Below, one piece after another: positions 10,299 to 19,156 of a stretch of DNA of 64,000 nt; within the stretch, counting starts at the first letter, position 1, and each line of letters starts with the position of its first letter. A program made the translations under genes and the position numbers. Origin of the DNA: Bradyrhizobium sp. CCBAU 051011 (lineage in GTDB: Bacteria; Pseudomonadota; Alphaproteobacteria; Rhizobiales; Xanthobacteraceae); the NCBI RefSeq assembly GCF_009930815.1, contig NZ_CP022222.1, positions 6,304,501-6,368,500 on the forward strand, in the 5' to 3' direction. The notes beneath the pieces are model-generated. The model saw only the letters and a program-made list of their open reading frames with translations. It was not told where the DNA came from and searched no databases.

Positions 10299-10991
10299 TC
10301 AAAGCACGCGATAGCGGATCGCGAAGGCGTCGTGGATTTCGGTCGTCACAGCGCCGCCGTTGGCGGGCACGATGCCGTCGGCCAGATGCCACGGCCCGAA
10401 CTGCGGCTGATACGAGGGGCTTGCCGGCAGCCGCAGCCGGAATGTGCTTTGGACCTGGCCGGGCAGGTTCAGCACCATCATGCGCTCGGTGGTGCGGTAG
10501 TCGAGCGTCACCGTGCCGCGCAAGACGCTCCGGCCGTCAACCGTCGAGGCCAGCGCCTCCTGAACTTTGGCCAGTTTCTGGTTCCGGTCGGTCAGCAATT
10601 CGATCTGGATGTCGGCGGCGGTGGTCAGCGCCGCCTTCGGCAGGCGGATTTCAAATTCCACCGCGGGCTTTGCCGGATTGAGGCCGAGATAGGCCTGCGC
10701 CGCGTGCCTGATATCCGAGACCACGAAGGCGACCAGGACCAGCACCGCGGAAGCCGCAAGCCCGTGCTTGACCAGATCCTGGCGGCTGCGCTGCCCGCTG
10801 CGGAAATAAACCGACAGCACGATCGCGACCGCCAGCGCCGCGGCGATGCCGGCCAGCGCCGACATCACGATGCCGAGCCCGCCATCGGGGCCATCGCTGA
10901 ACCCGACGGCGCGGAGCAGGGAGCTCACGGAATCACCGGGTAGCTCGACGGCGCGGCCGGCGCCGGTCAGGATCGGGGAGGTGATGTTCAT
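10299..10991 (-). CDS. Membrane-anchored protein, unknown
   Basis: A 230-residue protein with two hydrophobic helices (about residues 40-62, GIVMSALAGIAAALAVAIVL, and 78-95). A long C-terminal domain of mixed strands then begins FEIRLPKAALTTAADIQIEL, probably periplasmic. No named domain was recognised. It is convergent with the lower-GC pocket and divergent from the MAPEG gene. Confidence 0.6.
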   Translation of the reverse strand: MNITSPILTGAGRAVELPGDSVSSLLRAVGFSDGPDGGLGIVMSALAGIAAALAVAIVLSVYFRSGQRSRQDLVKHGLAASAVLVLVAFVVSDIRHAAQAYLGLNPAKPAVEFEIRLPKAALTTAADIQIELLTDRNQKLAKVQEALASTVDGRSVLRGTVTLDYRTTERMMVLNLPGQVQSTFRLRLPASPSYQPQFGPWHLADGIVPANGGAVTTEIHDAFAIRYRVL

Positions 10992-11168
10992 CGCCAGCTC
11001 ATGGGGAGGGCTTGAAAGGCGGGTTTGGGACCAGAACCTTCGGAATTCTCGATAGTTGGTCGCAGAGGCTCTGCTTGCGGTTCAAGCGAGCCCGATAAGT
11101 GGATTTGTCAGGCGAGGGACGTCTCGTTATTGCTTTAGGGCCTCAAGCAGGCTTCGGGGGAGATTCTC

Positions 11169-11591
11169 ATGTCGGTTCAAATGGTTTTGCTGCCGGTCTT
11201 TGTCCTGATCGGGCTCACTTTCTTCCTGATGCTCTGGATGGTGACCGCCCGGACAAAGGCGGTGAAGGCGAGGGAAACCAGCCTGAAGGACATCGCGGCG
11301 GGGCAGCCGAAATATCCACCGCGCGTGGCCCAGATCGGCAATTGCTTCTCAAATCAGTTCGAAGTACCCCTCCTGTTCTACATCCTGATCGCGCTGGCGC
11401 TGCCGCTGCGCCGGGCCGATCTCTTCATTGTGCTGATGTCCTGGGTGTTCGTGGTGACGCGATTTGCCCATGCCGGCATTTTCATCACTTCCAACAACAT
11501 CCAGCAGCGCAGCCTGGCGTGGTTCGCCGGCGCGCTGGTGTTGCTGGCGATGTGGATCTACTTCGCGCTGAAGCTCTTGCTTCTGATCTAG
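11169..11591 (+). CDS. MAPEG family membrane protein
   Basis: A 140-residue protein with four predicted transmembrane helices and the family's ordering: N-terminal helix, RTKAVKAR loop, QIGNCFSNQFEVPLLFYIL, then TRFAHAGIF. The family covers glutathione-linked eicosanoid and detoxification proteins, but bacterial members are mostly uncharacterised. GGGGGAG precedes the ATG. It ends 10 nt before the rsmB-like gene and is probably cotranscribed with it. Confidence 0.85.
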   Translation: MSVQMVLLPVFVLIGLTFFLMLWMVTARTKAVKARETSLKDIAAGQPKYPPRVAQIGNCFSNQFEVPLLFYILIALALPLRRADLFIVLMSWVFVVTRFAHAGIFITSNNIQQRSLAWFAGALVLLAMWIYFALKLLLLI

Positions 11592-11601
11592 AAAGTTTTG
11601 A

Positions 11602-12900
11602 ATGACCCCCGCTGCCCGGCTCTCCGCCGCCATCGAACTGATCGACACCATCGACACTGACCGCGTTCCCGCGGCCAAGGCGCTGAAGGAGTGGGGCACC
11701 GCGCACCGGTATGCCGGCTCGGGCGATCGCGCGGCGATCTCGGGCCTGATCTGGGACGTGCTGCGGCGACGGGCGTCGAGCGCCTGGCTGATGGATGCCG
11801 ACACGTCGCGGGCGCGCGTGCTCGGCATGCTCAGGCTCGAGCGCGGCATGAACACCGATGCGATATCGGCGCTGTGCGACGGCGGACGTTTTGCGCCGGA
11901 ACCGCTGAGCGAGGCCGAACGATCCGCACTCACTTCGCGCAGCCTCGACGGCGCGCCGCCGCACGTCGCCGGCGATTATCCGGAATGGCTGGATCCGCAT
12001 CTGGCCACCGTGTTCGGCGACGACCGCGTGGCCGAAGCCACCGCGATGGCGAGCCGCGCGCCGCTCGATCTGCGCGTCAACACGCTGAAGGCCAAGCGCG
12101 AAAAAGTGCTCGCCTCGCTCAGTCATCTCGGAGCCACGCCGACGCCGTGGTCGCCGCTCGGCCTGCGCATCGAGCTCGGCGCCGATGCGCGCAATCCCGG
12201 CATCCACGCGGAAGAAGATTTCATCAAGGGCGCGATTGAAGTCCAGGACGAGGGCTCGCAGCTAGCCGCGCTGTTCTCGGCCGCAAAACCCGGCGAGCAG
12301 GTGATCGATCTCTGCGCCGGCGCCGGCGGCAAGACGCTGGCGCTGGCGGCGATGATGCAAGGCAAGGGCCGCCTGATCGCGACCGACCGCGACAAGCGCC
12401 AGCTCGCGCCGATCTACGAGCGGCTGTCGCGCGCCGGCGTCCACAACGCTGAAATCCGCGCGCCGAAGGGCGACGCTGATCCATTGGCCGACATCAAGGC
12501 GTCAGCCGATCTGATCCTGATCGACGCGCCCTGCACCGGCACCGGCACCTGGCGCCGCAACCCCGACGCCAAATGGCGCATGCGCCCCGGCGCGCTCGAA
12601 GTCCGCTTGAAGGAGCAGGCCGAAGTGCTTGATCGCGCGAGCGCGATGGTGAAGCCCGGCGGCCGCATCGCCTATGTCACCTGCTCGGTACTGCCGGCGG
12701 AAAATGGCGAGCAGATCCGCGGCTTCGTGTCGCGACATCCGGAGTTTTCGGTTCAGCCATTGAACGAGACGGCAAGCGTGCTGTGGGACAGAGCGGAGGA
12801 TTTTGAGAAGGCCGCGCTACAGTCTCCCGAAGGATGGCTGATGACGCCGCGCCGCACGGGCACGGACGGCTTTTTCGTCTCGGTGCTGAAGAAGCGATGA
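11602..12900 (+). CDS. RsmB-type 16S rRNA (cytosine-C5) methyltransferase
   Basis: A 432-residue SAM-dependent RNA m5C methyltransferase of the Sun/NOL1/NOP2 family. The N-terminal part has a helical NusB-like character. The SAM site is VIDLCAGAGGKTLALAA (residues ~235-250). The two catalytic-cysteine motifs are IDAPCTGTGTWRRNPD and VTCSVLPAENGEQI. It is expected to modify the small ribosomal subunit. The precise target (C967 in E. coli) is an inference. It follows the MAPEG gene by 10 nt. Confidence 0.88.
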   Translation: MTPAARLSAAIELIDTIDTDRVPAAKALKEWGTAHRYAGSGDRAAISGLIWDVLRRRASSAWLMDADTSRARVLGMLRLERGMNTDAISALCDGGRFAPEPLSEAERSALTSRSLDGAPPHVAGDYPEWLDPHLATVFGDDRVAEATAMASRAPLDLRVNTLKAKREKVLASLSHLGATPTPWSPLGLRIELGADARNPGIHAEEDFIKGAIEVQDEGSQLAALFSAAKPGEQVIDLCAGAGGKTLALAAMMQGKGRLIATDRDKRQLAPIYERLSRAGVHNAEIRAPKGDADPLADIKASADLILIDAPCTGTGTWRRNPDAKWRMRPGALEVRLKEQAEVLDRASAMVKPGGRIAYVTCSVLPAENGEQIRGFVSRHPEFSVQPLNETASVLWDRAEDFEKAALQSPEGWLMTPRRTGTDGFFVSVLKKR

Positions 12901-12904
12901 TCGC

Positions 12905-12990
12905 GTAGGGTGGGCAGAGCGAAGCGTGCCCACCATCTATCCGCGACCGTTGTCTTGAATGGTGGGCACGCTTCGCTCTGCCCACCCTAC
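12905..12990. repeat. Intergenic inverted-repeat element (GTAGGGTGGGC type)
   Basis: Arms of about 30 nt, beginning GTAGGGTGGGCAGAGCGAAG and ending CTTCGCTCTGCCCACCCTAC, are nearly perfect complements around a ~25-nt spacer. A related copy lies at 22450-22537. It stands between convergent genes, where it could form a bidirectional transcript-end stem. Confidence 0.8.
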
Positions 12991-12996
12991 AAAACC

Positions 12997-13329
12997 TCAA
13001 TCCACAATGAACAGCTTCGCGCCCGTCTTCGTCGACGAGCGGTGCGCGGCGTCGCCGAAATCCGAGACCTGGTAGCTCATGCCCGCGCGAAGCTTGAACG
13101 TCCGCCCGTCGCGCAATTCGGTATCGAGTTCGCCCTCCAGCACGTAGAGCACGTGGCCGCGGTCGCACCAGTGATCGGCGAGATAGCCTGGCGAATACTC
13201 GACCATCCGCACGCGGAGATCGCCGATGTCGAGTGTGCGCCAGCGTGCTTCACCTGAAACGCCCGCGTGTGTCGTCGCGGCGATCTGGCTCCAGTCGGTG
13301 ACGGTGAAGGGCAGGGTGGGGATTTTCAT
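12997..13329 (-). CDS. DHCW-motif cupin protein
   Basis: A 110-residue single-domain cupin. The conserved block is ADHWCDRGHVLYVLEGELDT, where the family's characteristic D-H-x-C/W motif and the metal-binding histidine occur, followed by LRAGMSYQVSDFGDAAHRSS. Cupins of this type are small metal-binding beta-barrels with no fixed assigned reaction. The start MKIPTLPFTVTDW was chosen over an upstream ATG because the extra 26 residues are basic and unlike the family. Confidence 0.8.
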   Translation of the reverse strand: MKIPTLPFTVTDWSQIAATTHAGVSGEARWRTLDIGDLRVRMVEYSPGYLADHWCDRGHVLYVLEGELDTELRDGRTFKLRAGMSYQVSDFGDAAHRSSTKTGAKLFIVD

Positions 13330-13517
13330 GCGGGATGATCCTGCGGGTCGCTTTCGCTTCTCGCAACGACGGTTGTGGCTGACTAATGCGCCGGGTGATT
13401 GGCGCAAATTAGGTCAATAATACTTACCTAATACCATCTTGTCCATGCCCGAGAAAGAATGTGGGTCAGCCCTTTGCCGCGGTTGCGAGGCCGCGCCCCG
13501 TCGCGTAATTCCTGTCC

Positions 13518-15113
13518 ATGACAGCAGCACAGAAAGCCCGCGAGTCGACGCCCTCGGTGGCCTCGGCGCATGACAAGATTCTGATTGTCGACTTCGGCAG
13601 TCAGGTGACGCAACTGATCGCGCGCCGGGTGCGCGAGGAGGGCGTCTATTCCGAAATCGTGCCGTTCCAGAAGGCGGAAGCCGCCTTCGACGAGATGAAG
13701 CCGAAGGCGGTGATCCTCTCCGGCGGCCCGGAATCGGTGCATGAAAAAGGCTCGCCCCGCGCGCCACAAAAAATCTTCGATTCCGGCGTGCCCGTGCTCG
13801 GCATCTGCTACGGCCAGATGACCATGGCCGCCCAGCTCGGCGGCGAGGTCGAGGGCGGCCATCATCGCGAATTCGGCCGCGCCGATGTCGAGGTGAAGGC
13901 GGCAAGCGCGCTGTTCGAATCCACCTGGGGCAAGGGCGAGAAGCATCCGGTGTGGATGAGCCATGGCGACCGCATCACCAAGATGCCGCCGGGCTTCACG
14001 GTGGCCGGCGTCTCGCCGAACGCGCCGTTCGCGGTAATTCAGGACGAGAAGCGCAAATATTACGGGCTGATGTTCCACCCCGAAGTGGTGCACACGCCCG
14101 ACGGCGCCAAGCTGATCCGCAATTTCGTCCGCAAGGTCGCAGGGCTGACCGGCGACTGGACCATGCGCGCCTTTCGCGAGGAAGCGATCGAGAAGATCCG
14201 CGCGCAGGTCGGCAAGGGCAGGGTGATCTGCGGCCTATCAGGCGGCGTCGATTCCGCGGTCGCCGCGGTGTTGATCCACGAAGCGATCGGCGACCAGCTC
14301 ACCTGCGTGTTCGTCGATCACGGCATGCTGCGGCTCGATGAAGCCAAGACCGTCGTCGATTTGTTCCGGCATCACTACAACATTCCGCTGGTGCACGTTG
14401 ATGCATCAAAGCAATTCCTCGGCGAGCTCGCAGGCGTCACCGACCCCGAAGTGAAGCGCAAGACCATCGGCCGCCTGTTCATCGACGTGTTCGATGCCGA
14501 AGCGAAGAAGCTCGGCGGCGCGGATTTCCTCGCGCAAGGTACGCTCTACCCTGATGTGATCGAGAGCGTCTCCTTCACCGGCGGCCCGTCGGTGACCATC
14601 AAGTCGCACCACAATGTCGGCGGTCTCCCCGAGCGCATGAACATGAAGCTGGTCGAGCCCTTGCGCGAACTGTTCAAGGACGAGGTCCGCGTGTTGGGCC
14701 GCGAACTCGGCCTGCCCGAAATTTTTGTGGGCCGCCACCCGTTCCCGGGCCCCGGCCTCGCCATCCGCTGCCCCGGCGACATCACCAAGGAAAAGCTCGA
14801 CATCCTTCGCAATGCGGATGCGGTCTATATCGACCAGATCCGCAAGGCGGGATTGTACGACCAGATCTGGCAGGCTTTTGCCGTGCTGCTGCCGGTGAAG
14901 ACGGTGGGCGTGATGGGCGACGGCAGGACTTATGAATACGTCGTTGGCCTGCGCGCCGTGACCTCCACCGACGGCATGACCGCGGACTTCTATTCCTTCG
15001 ACATGAAATTCCTCGGCGAGACCGCAACGCGCATCATCAACGAGGTGAAGGGTGTGAACCGCGTGGTGTATGACGTGACGTCAAAGCCGCCGGGGACGAT
15101 TGAGTGGGAGTGA
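13518..15113 (+). CDS. guaA: GMP synthase (glutamine-hydrolysing)
   Basis: A 531-residue enzyme that converts XMP to GMP with ATP and glutamine. The class I amidotransferase domain has GICYGQM (catalytic Cys) and MFHPEVVHT (His/Glu). The ATP-pyrophosphatase domain has the PP-loop [14 protein letters not shown], and the C-terminal dimer domain closes with PPGTIEWE. The length is normal. The 3' end of this gene is a known integration site for genomic islands in other bacteria. Here a degenerate copy of its last codons occurs at 18492-18511. Confidence 0.97.
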   Translation: MTAAQKARESTPSVASAHDKILIVDFGSQVTQLIARRVREEGVYSEIVPFQKAEAAFDEMKPKAVILSGGPESVHEKGSPRAPQKIFDSGVPVLGICYGQMTMAAQLGGEVEGGHHREFGRADVEVKAASALFESTWGKGEKHPVWMSHGDRITKMPPGFTVAGVSPNAPFAVIQDEKRKYYGLMFHPEVVHTPDGAKLIRNFVRKVAGLTGDWTMRAFREEAIEKIRAQVGKGRVICGLSGGVDSAVAAVLIHEAIGDQLTCVFVDHGMLRLDEAKTVVDLFRHHYNIPLVHVDASKQFLGELAGVTDPEVKRKTIGRLFIDVFDAEAKKLGGADFLAQGTLYPDVIESVSFTGGPSVTIKSHHNVGGLPERMNMKLVEPLRELFKDEVRVLGRELGLPEIFVGRHPFPGPGLAIRCPGDITKEKLDILRNADAVYIDQIRKAGLYDQIWQAFAVLLPVKTVGVMGDGRTYEYVVGLRAVTSTDGMTADFYSFDMKFLGETATRIINEVKGVNRVVYDVTSKPPGTIEWE

Positions 15114-15118
15114 GGGGG
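15099..15118 (+). repeat. Candidate att repeat, guaA 3' end copy
   Basis: The last codons of guaA plus a G-run: ATTGAGTGGGAGTGAGGGGG. It aligns at 17 of 20 positions with 18492-18511, and both are followed shortly by GTATCGGA. Read as one half of a direct repeat bounding an integrated segment. No integrase gene remains between the copies. Confidence 0.4.
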
Positions 15119-15177
15119 AGTACCGTGGAGTAGTATCGGATAGCAGAGGACACTCGAGCGAATCCTAGGCCATCGAT

Positions 15178-15377
15178 AGCAGTCGATAGATTCTAAGCGA
15201 CCCGCAGATCTGCCGCTCTGTCGGGCGTCTCCCCGCTCTTCGAACGGCGCCCATACGCCGTCAGGCCCACCCCAACCTTCGCGACTTTGTGGCCTTCAAA
15301 TATTCGGTCGCGCGCTGCTCGAAGAAGTTAGCGCGCGCGACCAGTTTCTCGGCGTCGATCACACGGTCGTAGATCGA
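15178..15377 (-). other. Non-coding or remnant stretch after the reductase gene
   Basis: Directly after the stop of the minus-strand reductase gene the same frame stays open for about 37 codons, with protein-like content (YDRVIDAEKLVARANFFEQR). This could be the tail of a formerly longer or fused gene ended early by a new TAA, or chance. No start or ribosome site is present. Confidence 0.25.
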
Positions 15378-15977
15378 TTACTGCTCCTTCTTGAACAAAT
15401 CCTGGAAGATGAGCTGGCCCCAAGTGCGGCCGCGTGCGTGCACCAGCGCGCCGCCCTCGTTGAGCTTTCCCAACTTGACGGGTGCGAACCCGAGTTGTTT
15501 GGCCAAGGCCGCCACGGGAGCGGTCGCATCCTCGTCGTCGCTCGACAGAAAGACCACCCGGTGGCCGCCCTCGACGATCGGATCGGCAGCCAGGGTGGCC
15601 GCAATCAGGTGATTGAAACCTTTCACGAGCTTGGCGCCGGTGAACGCCTTCGCGACGAAGGCGGAGGACGGGAGACCGTCCAGCTCTTCAAGGGGAACTA
15701 ACGCGTTCATCGCATCGATGACCGTCTTGCCTTTCCAGCTCGGCAGGGCCTTCGCAACCTCGCGATGCTCCCCGAACGGGACCGCCAAGATGATTGTGTC
15801 GGCCTCGAGTGCATCCCGCAGCGACTTGGCAACGACCGTGGGTCCAATCGCCCGAGCCTGCGGCGCCAACGCCTCGGGCGGCCGGCGGCTCGCGACGGCC
15901 ACCTTGATGTTCTTACGGGCGAAGGCTCGGGCGAGAGCCTGGCCTACCGCACCGAATCCTACAATCGCATAGCTCAT
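15378..15977 (-). CDS. F420-reductase-like NAD(P)-binding protein
   Basis: A 199-residue protein with an N-terminal Rossmann fold of the NADPH:F420 oxidoreductase type (MSYAIVGFGAVGQALARAFA). ASRRPPE comes where the NADP phosphate is usually read, then ILAVPFGEH and VIDAMNALVP. Bacteria of this group do not generally rely on F420, so it more likely reduces another partner. It lies with an SDR and a divergent LysR regulator, forming a small redox cluster. Confidence 0.75.
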   Translation of the reverse strand: MSYAIVGFGAVGQALARAFARKNIKVAVASRRPPEALAPQARAIGPTVVAKSLRDALEADTIILAVPFGEHREVAKALPSWKGKTVIDAMNALVPLEELDGLPSSAFVAKAFTGAKLVKGFNHLIAATLAADPIVEGGHRVVFLSSDDEDATAPVAALAKQLGFAPVKLGKLNEGGALVHARGRTWGQLIFQDLFKKEQ

Positions 15978-16192
15978 AATACTTCTCCGATCCGTGTTGA
16001 TATTGATTCCTCGGCCTTCAACGGCGCTGGGTTATCCGTTTCGCTGCATGGCGACCTTCGCGAGATATTCGGACCGCCACCGCAGCGATGCGCGTCATCG
16101 GTTCGAATTCCTGAATTGACGCGTAGACGTCCTGCCGTGAACGACTCCCGCGCGGCCGGACGGTCAGCCACTTCCGGCGATCGGGCGCGATT

Positions 16193-16927
16193 TCAGATGG
16201 CCGAGAAGCCGCCGTCGACAGACAACTCCACCCCATTCACGAAGCTTGAATCGTCTGAAGCAAGAAACAGCGCGACCGCCGCAATTTCCTCAGGACGACC
16301 CATCTTTCCCCGCGGGATCAGAGATTCGAACATCCGCTTCGCCTCCTCTGTGAGAACTTGGTCCTGCATCGGTGTGGCGATCGGCCCCGGGCTCAGCACG
16401 TTCACCCGGATATTCCTGCCCTTCAGTTCGTTGAGCCAAGTGCGTGCGAATGAGCGCAACGCCGCCTTGCTCGCCGAATACACGCCGTAACCAGGAAAAC
16501 CTTTCACCGAAGCAACTGACCCGGTCATGAAGATCGATCCGCCATCGTTGAACAGCGGCAAGGCTTTCTGAACCGTAAACAGCGTGCCGCGCGTATTCAG
16601 GCCGAAGGCAGCATCGAAATGCTGCTCGGTAATTTCGCCCAGTGGGACGGCTTCGCCCATGCCGGCGCTCGCGTACAGGACGTCGATCCTGCCCTTTTCC
16701 CGCTTGACCGTGTCGAACAGACGGTCGAGGTCGTCGAGATTGGCCGCGTCGCCGCGCGCGCCGGTCACGTTCCGGCCAATCAGCTTGACCGCCTCGTCGA
16801 GCGCCTCCTGCCTTCGGCCCGTGATGAAAACATAGGCGCCTTCTTCAGCGAACCGCCTGGCGCTCGCCAGCGCCATACCGCTCGATCCACCCGTGATGAC
16901 TGCAACCTTACCCTCAAGCTTTCCCAT
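16193..16927 (-). CDS. Classical SDR oxidoreductase
   Basis: A 244-residue short-chain dehydrogenase. The cofactor loop is ITGGSSGMALASARRF, with Met-Ala in place of the usual Gly pair end. The catalytic elements are the serine in MTGSVASV and YSASK (Tyr/Lys), and NVLSPGPIATPM follows. TGRR after strand 2 suggests NADP preference. It is divergent from the LysR gene at 17221 and probably regulated by it; the substrate is unknown. Confidence 0.85.
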   Translation of the reverse strand: MGKLEGKVAVITGGSSGMALASARRFAEEGAYVFITGRRQEALDEAVKLIGRNVTGARGDAANLDDLDRLFDTVKREKGRIDVLYASAGMGEAVPLGEITEQHFDAAFGLNTRGTLFTVQKALPLFNDGGSIFMTGSVASVKGFPGYGVYSASKAALRSFARTWLNELKGRNIRVNVLSPGPIATPMQDQVLTEEAKRMFESLIPRGKMGRPEEIAAVALFLASDDSSFVNGVELSVDGGFSAI

Positions 16928-17220
16928 GACTTTTCCTTTCAGACTCCGTCTTTGGTCGTTCGGGGAGGTCCCCGAGAGCCTCGAGATAGATCTGCCGGCG
17001 TCAGGCGTTCAGTGCGGAAGCGCGCACATGGGTGGTGCGAAATCGATCCGGCTGAGCGGCTGACGCCAGCCGCGACGATCGGTGTCCGCCGTTCGGAATT
17101 GCGCCGTGCTTGTCGGCGTAGTCAGTGATCACCTGCCCGTGCTACCCAGCATTGGAGAGGATGTTCGATGGTGTTGGACTGGAGCTTTCGAAGGCAAACC
17201 CGGCGGTGCCGGATTGCACC

Positions 17221-18117
17221 ATGATCGACTGGGATGACGTTCGCTACTTTCTTGCCGTCGCGCGTGGAGGCTCGGTGCGGGCTGCCGCCGAGCGCCTCGG
17301 TGTGAACCACTCGACCGTGCTGCGACGCATCGCCCAGCTCGAGGAACGCCTCGGGGTGCACATGTTCGAAAAGCTGCCTTCGGGCTACCGCCTGACGGCT
17401 GCGGGCGAGGAGGTCCTCGAGTTCGCGGACCAGATGGAAGCGTCGTCGCACCTGCTGGAGACGCGCGTCTTCGGGCGCGATCAGAGCGTGCGCGGGCTTC
17501 TGCGGGTGACGCTGGCGCCGCCCCTCGCGACACACCTGCTCATGCCGGACTTCGCCGATTTCGCGCGTCTGCATCCGGACATCGAGATGGAAATCTTGTC
17601 GTCCGGCGAGCTCGCCAATCTGACCAACCGAGAGGCCGACGTGGCGATCCGCGTCGTCTACGACCGCAAAACCCTGCCGCTCAATCTTCACGGCCTGAAG
17701 GGACCGGAGCTGTTCGGCGGCGTCTACATGTCCCGCGATCGACTAGCCGCGTGGCGTGCGGGCGCGCCTGATCCCATCCGGTGGATCGTCATAAGCATTC
17801 ATGGAATTCCGGATTGGGCCAGCGAGGGTGAGGTTCGCACCATGGGGGGTCCGTTCAGGACCACGGACGCCGAGGCGCAACTCGTTGCGGTACAGCAAGG
17901 GCTTGGGATCACGACACTGCCGTGCTTCGTCGGAGATGCCGACCCCCTGCTGGTGAGGGTGCCGGGCACCGACCTGCACATGTACGGAACGCTCTGGCTT
18001 CTCACCCAGGGGGAGACACGCAAGACGAAGCGCGTGCGGCTCTTCACTGAGTTCGTATCCCGCAGGCTCGCCGCGTACGCTCCGCTTCTCGCGGGGCTGT
18101 CCATATCGCGCGACTGA
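17221..18117 (+). CDS. LysR-family transcriptional regulator
   Basis: A 298-residue regulator. The N-terminal winged helix-turn-helix is VRAAAERLGVNHSTVLRRIA (about residues 18-37). The substrate-binding domain starts around VRGLLRVTLAPPLATHLLMP. The start MIDWDDVRYFLAVARGGS is the usual LysR N-terminus; the longer frame upstream is not. It is divergent from the SDR gene across ~290 bp and probably controls it together with the downstream reductase gene. Confidence 0.87.
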   Translation: MIDWDDVRYFLAVARGGSVRAAAERLGVNHSTVLRRIAQLEERLGVHMFEKLPSGYRLTAAGEEVLEFADQMEASSHLLETRVFGRDQSVRGLLRVTLAPPLATHLLMPDFADFARLHPDIEMEILSSGELANLTNREADVAIRVVYDRKTLPLNLHGLKGPELFGGVYMSRDRLAAWRAGAPDPIRWIVISIHGIPDWASEGEVRTMGGPFRTTDAEAQLVAVQQGLGITTLPCFVGDADPLLVRVPGTDLHMYGTLWLLTQGETRKTKRVRLFTEFVSRRLAAYAPLLAGLSISRD

Positions 18118-18613
18118 CGCGCGGCAAGTGGCCGGCGACGCTTGCCATAATCCGGTCGGAAGCCGAGCTGCGATCGCTTGAAGCGGCGTCGTTCAATCCG
18201 CGAATGTTGCGCCGTATCGCAACCCGGCGCGAGGGCCACACTACTGACGGCGACGGACTTCACCATCGCTGACGGTCTTTTTTTGCAAGCTGGAGACCTC
18301 GCTTTTGCGGAGAACTCCGAGGAAAATCGACCAATCGATATCGATAGTCTTTGAAACCGAGCAAATCGCGGATCGCCGAAATTCTCCTTTGAATGCAAGA
18401 GCGAGAATTTATGACGGATCCAGGATACGGTTCTTCGTCGTCAGCGGAAGATTTGCCTCGATGGACCAATGCCTTATGATGCTTCAGAACAATCGAGTGG
18501 GAGTAGGGGGGTATCGGAGGCAATAGCGTAGGTTCGGTGGCGATTTTTCGCTGCCACGTAGCCCGGCAGTAGTTGTGCCAGCCTATTTCGAATACGGCCG
18601 CTTGGCAGTGACG
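18118..18613. other. Intergenic region with guaA-end-like repeat
   Basis: About 500 bp with no supported gene. Position 18492-18511 (ATCGAGTGGGAGTAGGGGGG, readable as the codons T-I-E-W-E-stop with the preceding ACA) resembles the guaA terminus. The remainder carries only short frames without ribosome sites. Confidence 0.5.
18492..18511 (+). repeat. Candidate att repeat, degenerate guaA-end copy
   Basis: Encodes the last residues of GMP synthase (IEWE-stop) outside any gene and is followed by GTATCGGA, as is the true guaA end with a short insertion. Together with 15099-15118 it brackets a 3.4-kb segment carrying the reductase, SDR and LysR genes. Confidence 0.4.
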
Positions 18614-19012
18614 CTATGCCTTTTCGGGAATGCGAGCGATCACCTTGATTTCGAAATCAAAACCAGCAAGCCAGTTTACGCCGATCGCCGTCCAGTTGGG
18701 GTAGGGCGGAGCGTCGAAGATCTGGTTCTTGATGGCCATAATGGTCTCGAACTGGTTTTGGGGATCTGTGTGAAATGTGGTCACATCGACGATATCGTCG
18801 AAGGAGCAGCCGCCTGCTTCCAGCGTTGCCCGCAGGTTGTCAAAGGCCAATACCACTTGGCGTCGGAAATCAGGTTCGGGGGTTCCATCGGAACGGCTGC
18901 CGACCTGCCCGGAGACAAAGAGAAGCTCGCCGGAACGGATCGCAGCGGAATAGCCATGTGCCTCGTAGAGCGCATGCCTGCCGGTCGGAAAAATCGCTTC
19001 GCGCTGGGCCAT
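18614..19012 (-). CDS. RidA family protein (YjgF/UK114)
   Basis: A 132-residue protein of the RidA superfamily, whose founding members deaminate reactive enamine/imine intermediates. Recognisable segments are LFVSGQVGSRSDGTPEPDFR, VLAFDNLRATLEAGG, DIVDVTTFHTD and the C-terminal FDFEIKVIARIP. The usual catalytic arginine of the RidA subgroup is not obvious (ARIPEKA end), so it may belong to a non-deaminating subgroup. AAAGGA stands 10 nt before the ATG at 19012. Three TetR-type operators lie just upstream. Confidence 0.8.
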   Translation of the reverse strand: MAQREAIFPTGRHALYEAHGYSAAIRSGELLFVSGQVGSRSDGTPEPDFRRQVVLAFDNLRATLEAGGCSFDDIVDVTTFHTDPQNQFETIMAIKNQIFDAPPYPNWTAIGVNWLAGFDFEIKVIARIPEKA

Positions 19013-19090
19013 CTTGTAATTCCTTTTCATTGTTTGGTTGCGCGAGCCGTGGACCGAAACATCGAGCATCCACACGCGCTGCGTCGTTTG

Positions 19091-19107
19091 ACATACGTGG
19101 CGTATGT
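19091..19107. promoter_or_regulatory. TetR operator O1
   Basis: A perfect dyad ACATACG-N3-CGTATGT. It overlaps a plus-strand -35-like TTGACA (19088-19093) and lies in the gap between the divergent RidA and TetR genes. Confidence 0.75.
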
Positions 19108-19115
19108 GAGATAGA

Positions 19116-19134
19116 GACATACGCGGCGTATGTC
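19116..19134. promoter_or_regulatory. TetR operator O2
   Basis: The best of the three dyads: GACATACG-N3-CGTATGTC. It overlaps a minus-strand TTGACA (19136-19131) spaced 17 nt from TATCTC, a plausible promoter for the RidA gene. Occupation would block both directions. Confidence 0.8.
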
Positions 19135-19139
19135 AACTC

Positions 19140-19156
19140 ATATACGTCGCGTATGT
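19140..19156. promoter_or_regulatory. TetR operator O3
   Basis: ATATACG-N3-CGTATGT, one mismatch in the dyad relative to the other two. It overlaps the first candidate ATG (19153) of the TetR gene, which argues for autoregulation or for a start further downstream. Confidence 0.7.

Noticed and set aside
10281..10943. 220-codon plus-strand frame opposite the membrane-anchored protein at 10299
   Set aside because: The minus-strand protein has membrane helices and a sensible domain layout; the plus frame has neither ribosome site nor protein-like composition.
16081..16121. GGTTCGAATTC resembling a tRNA T-loop
   Set aside because: No acceptor stem, anticodon arm or CCA end around it; not a tRNA.
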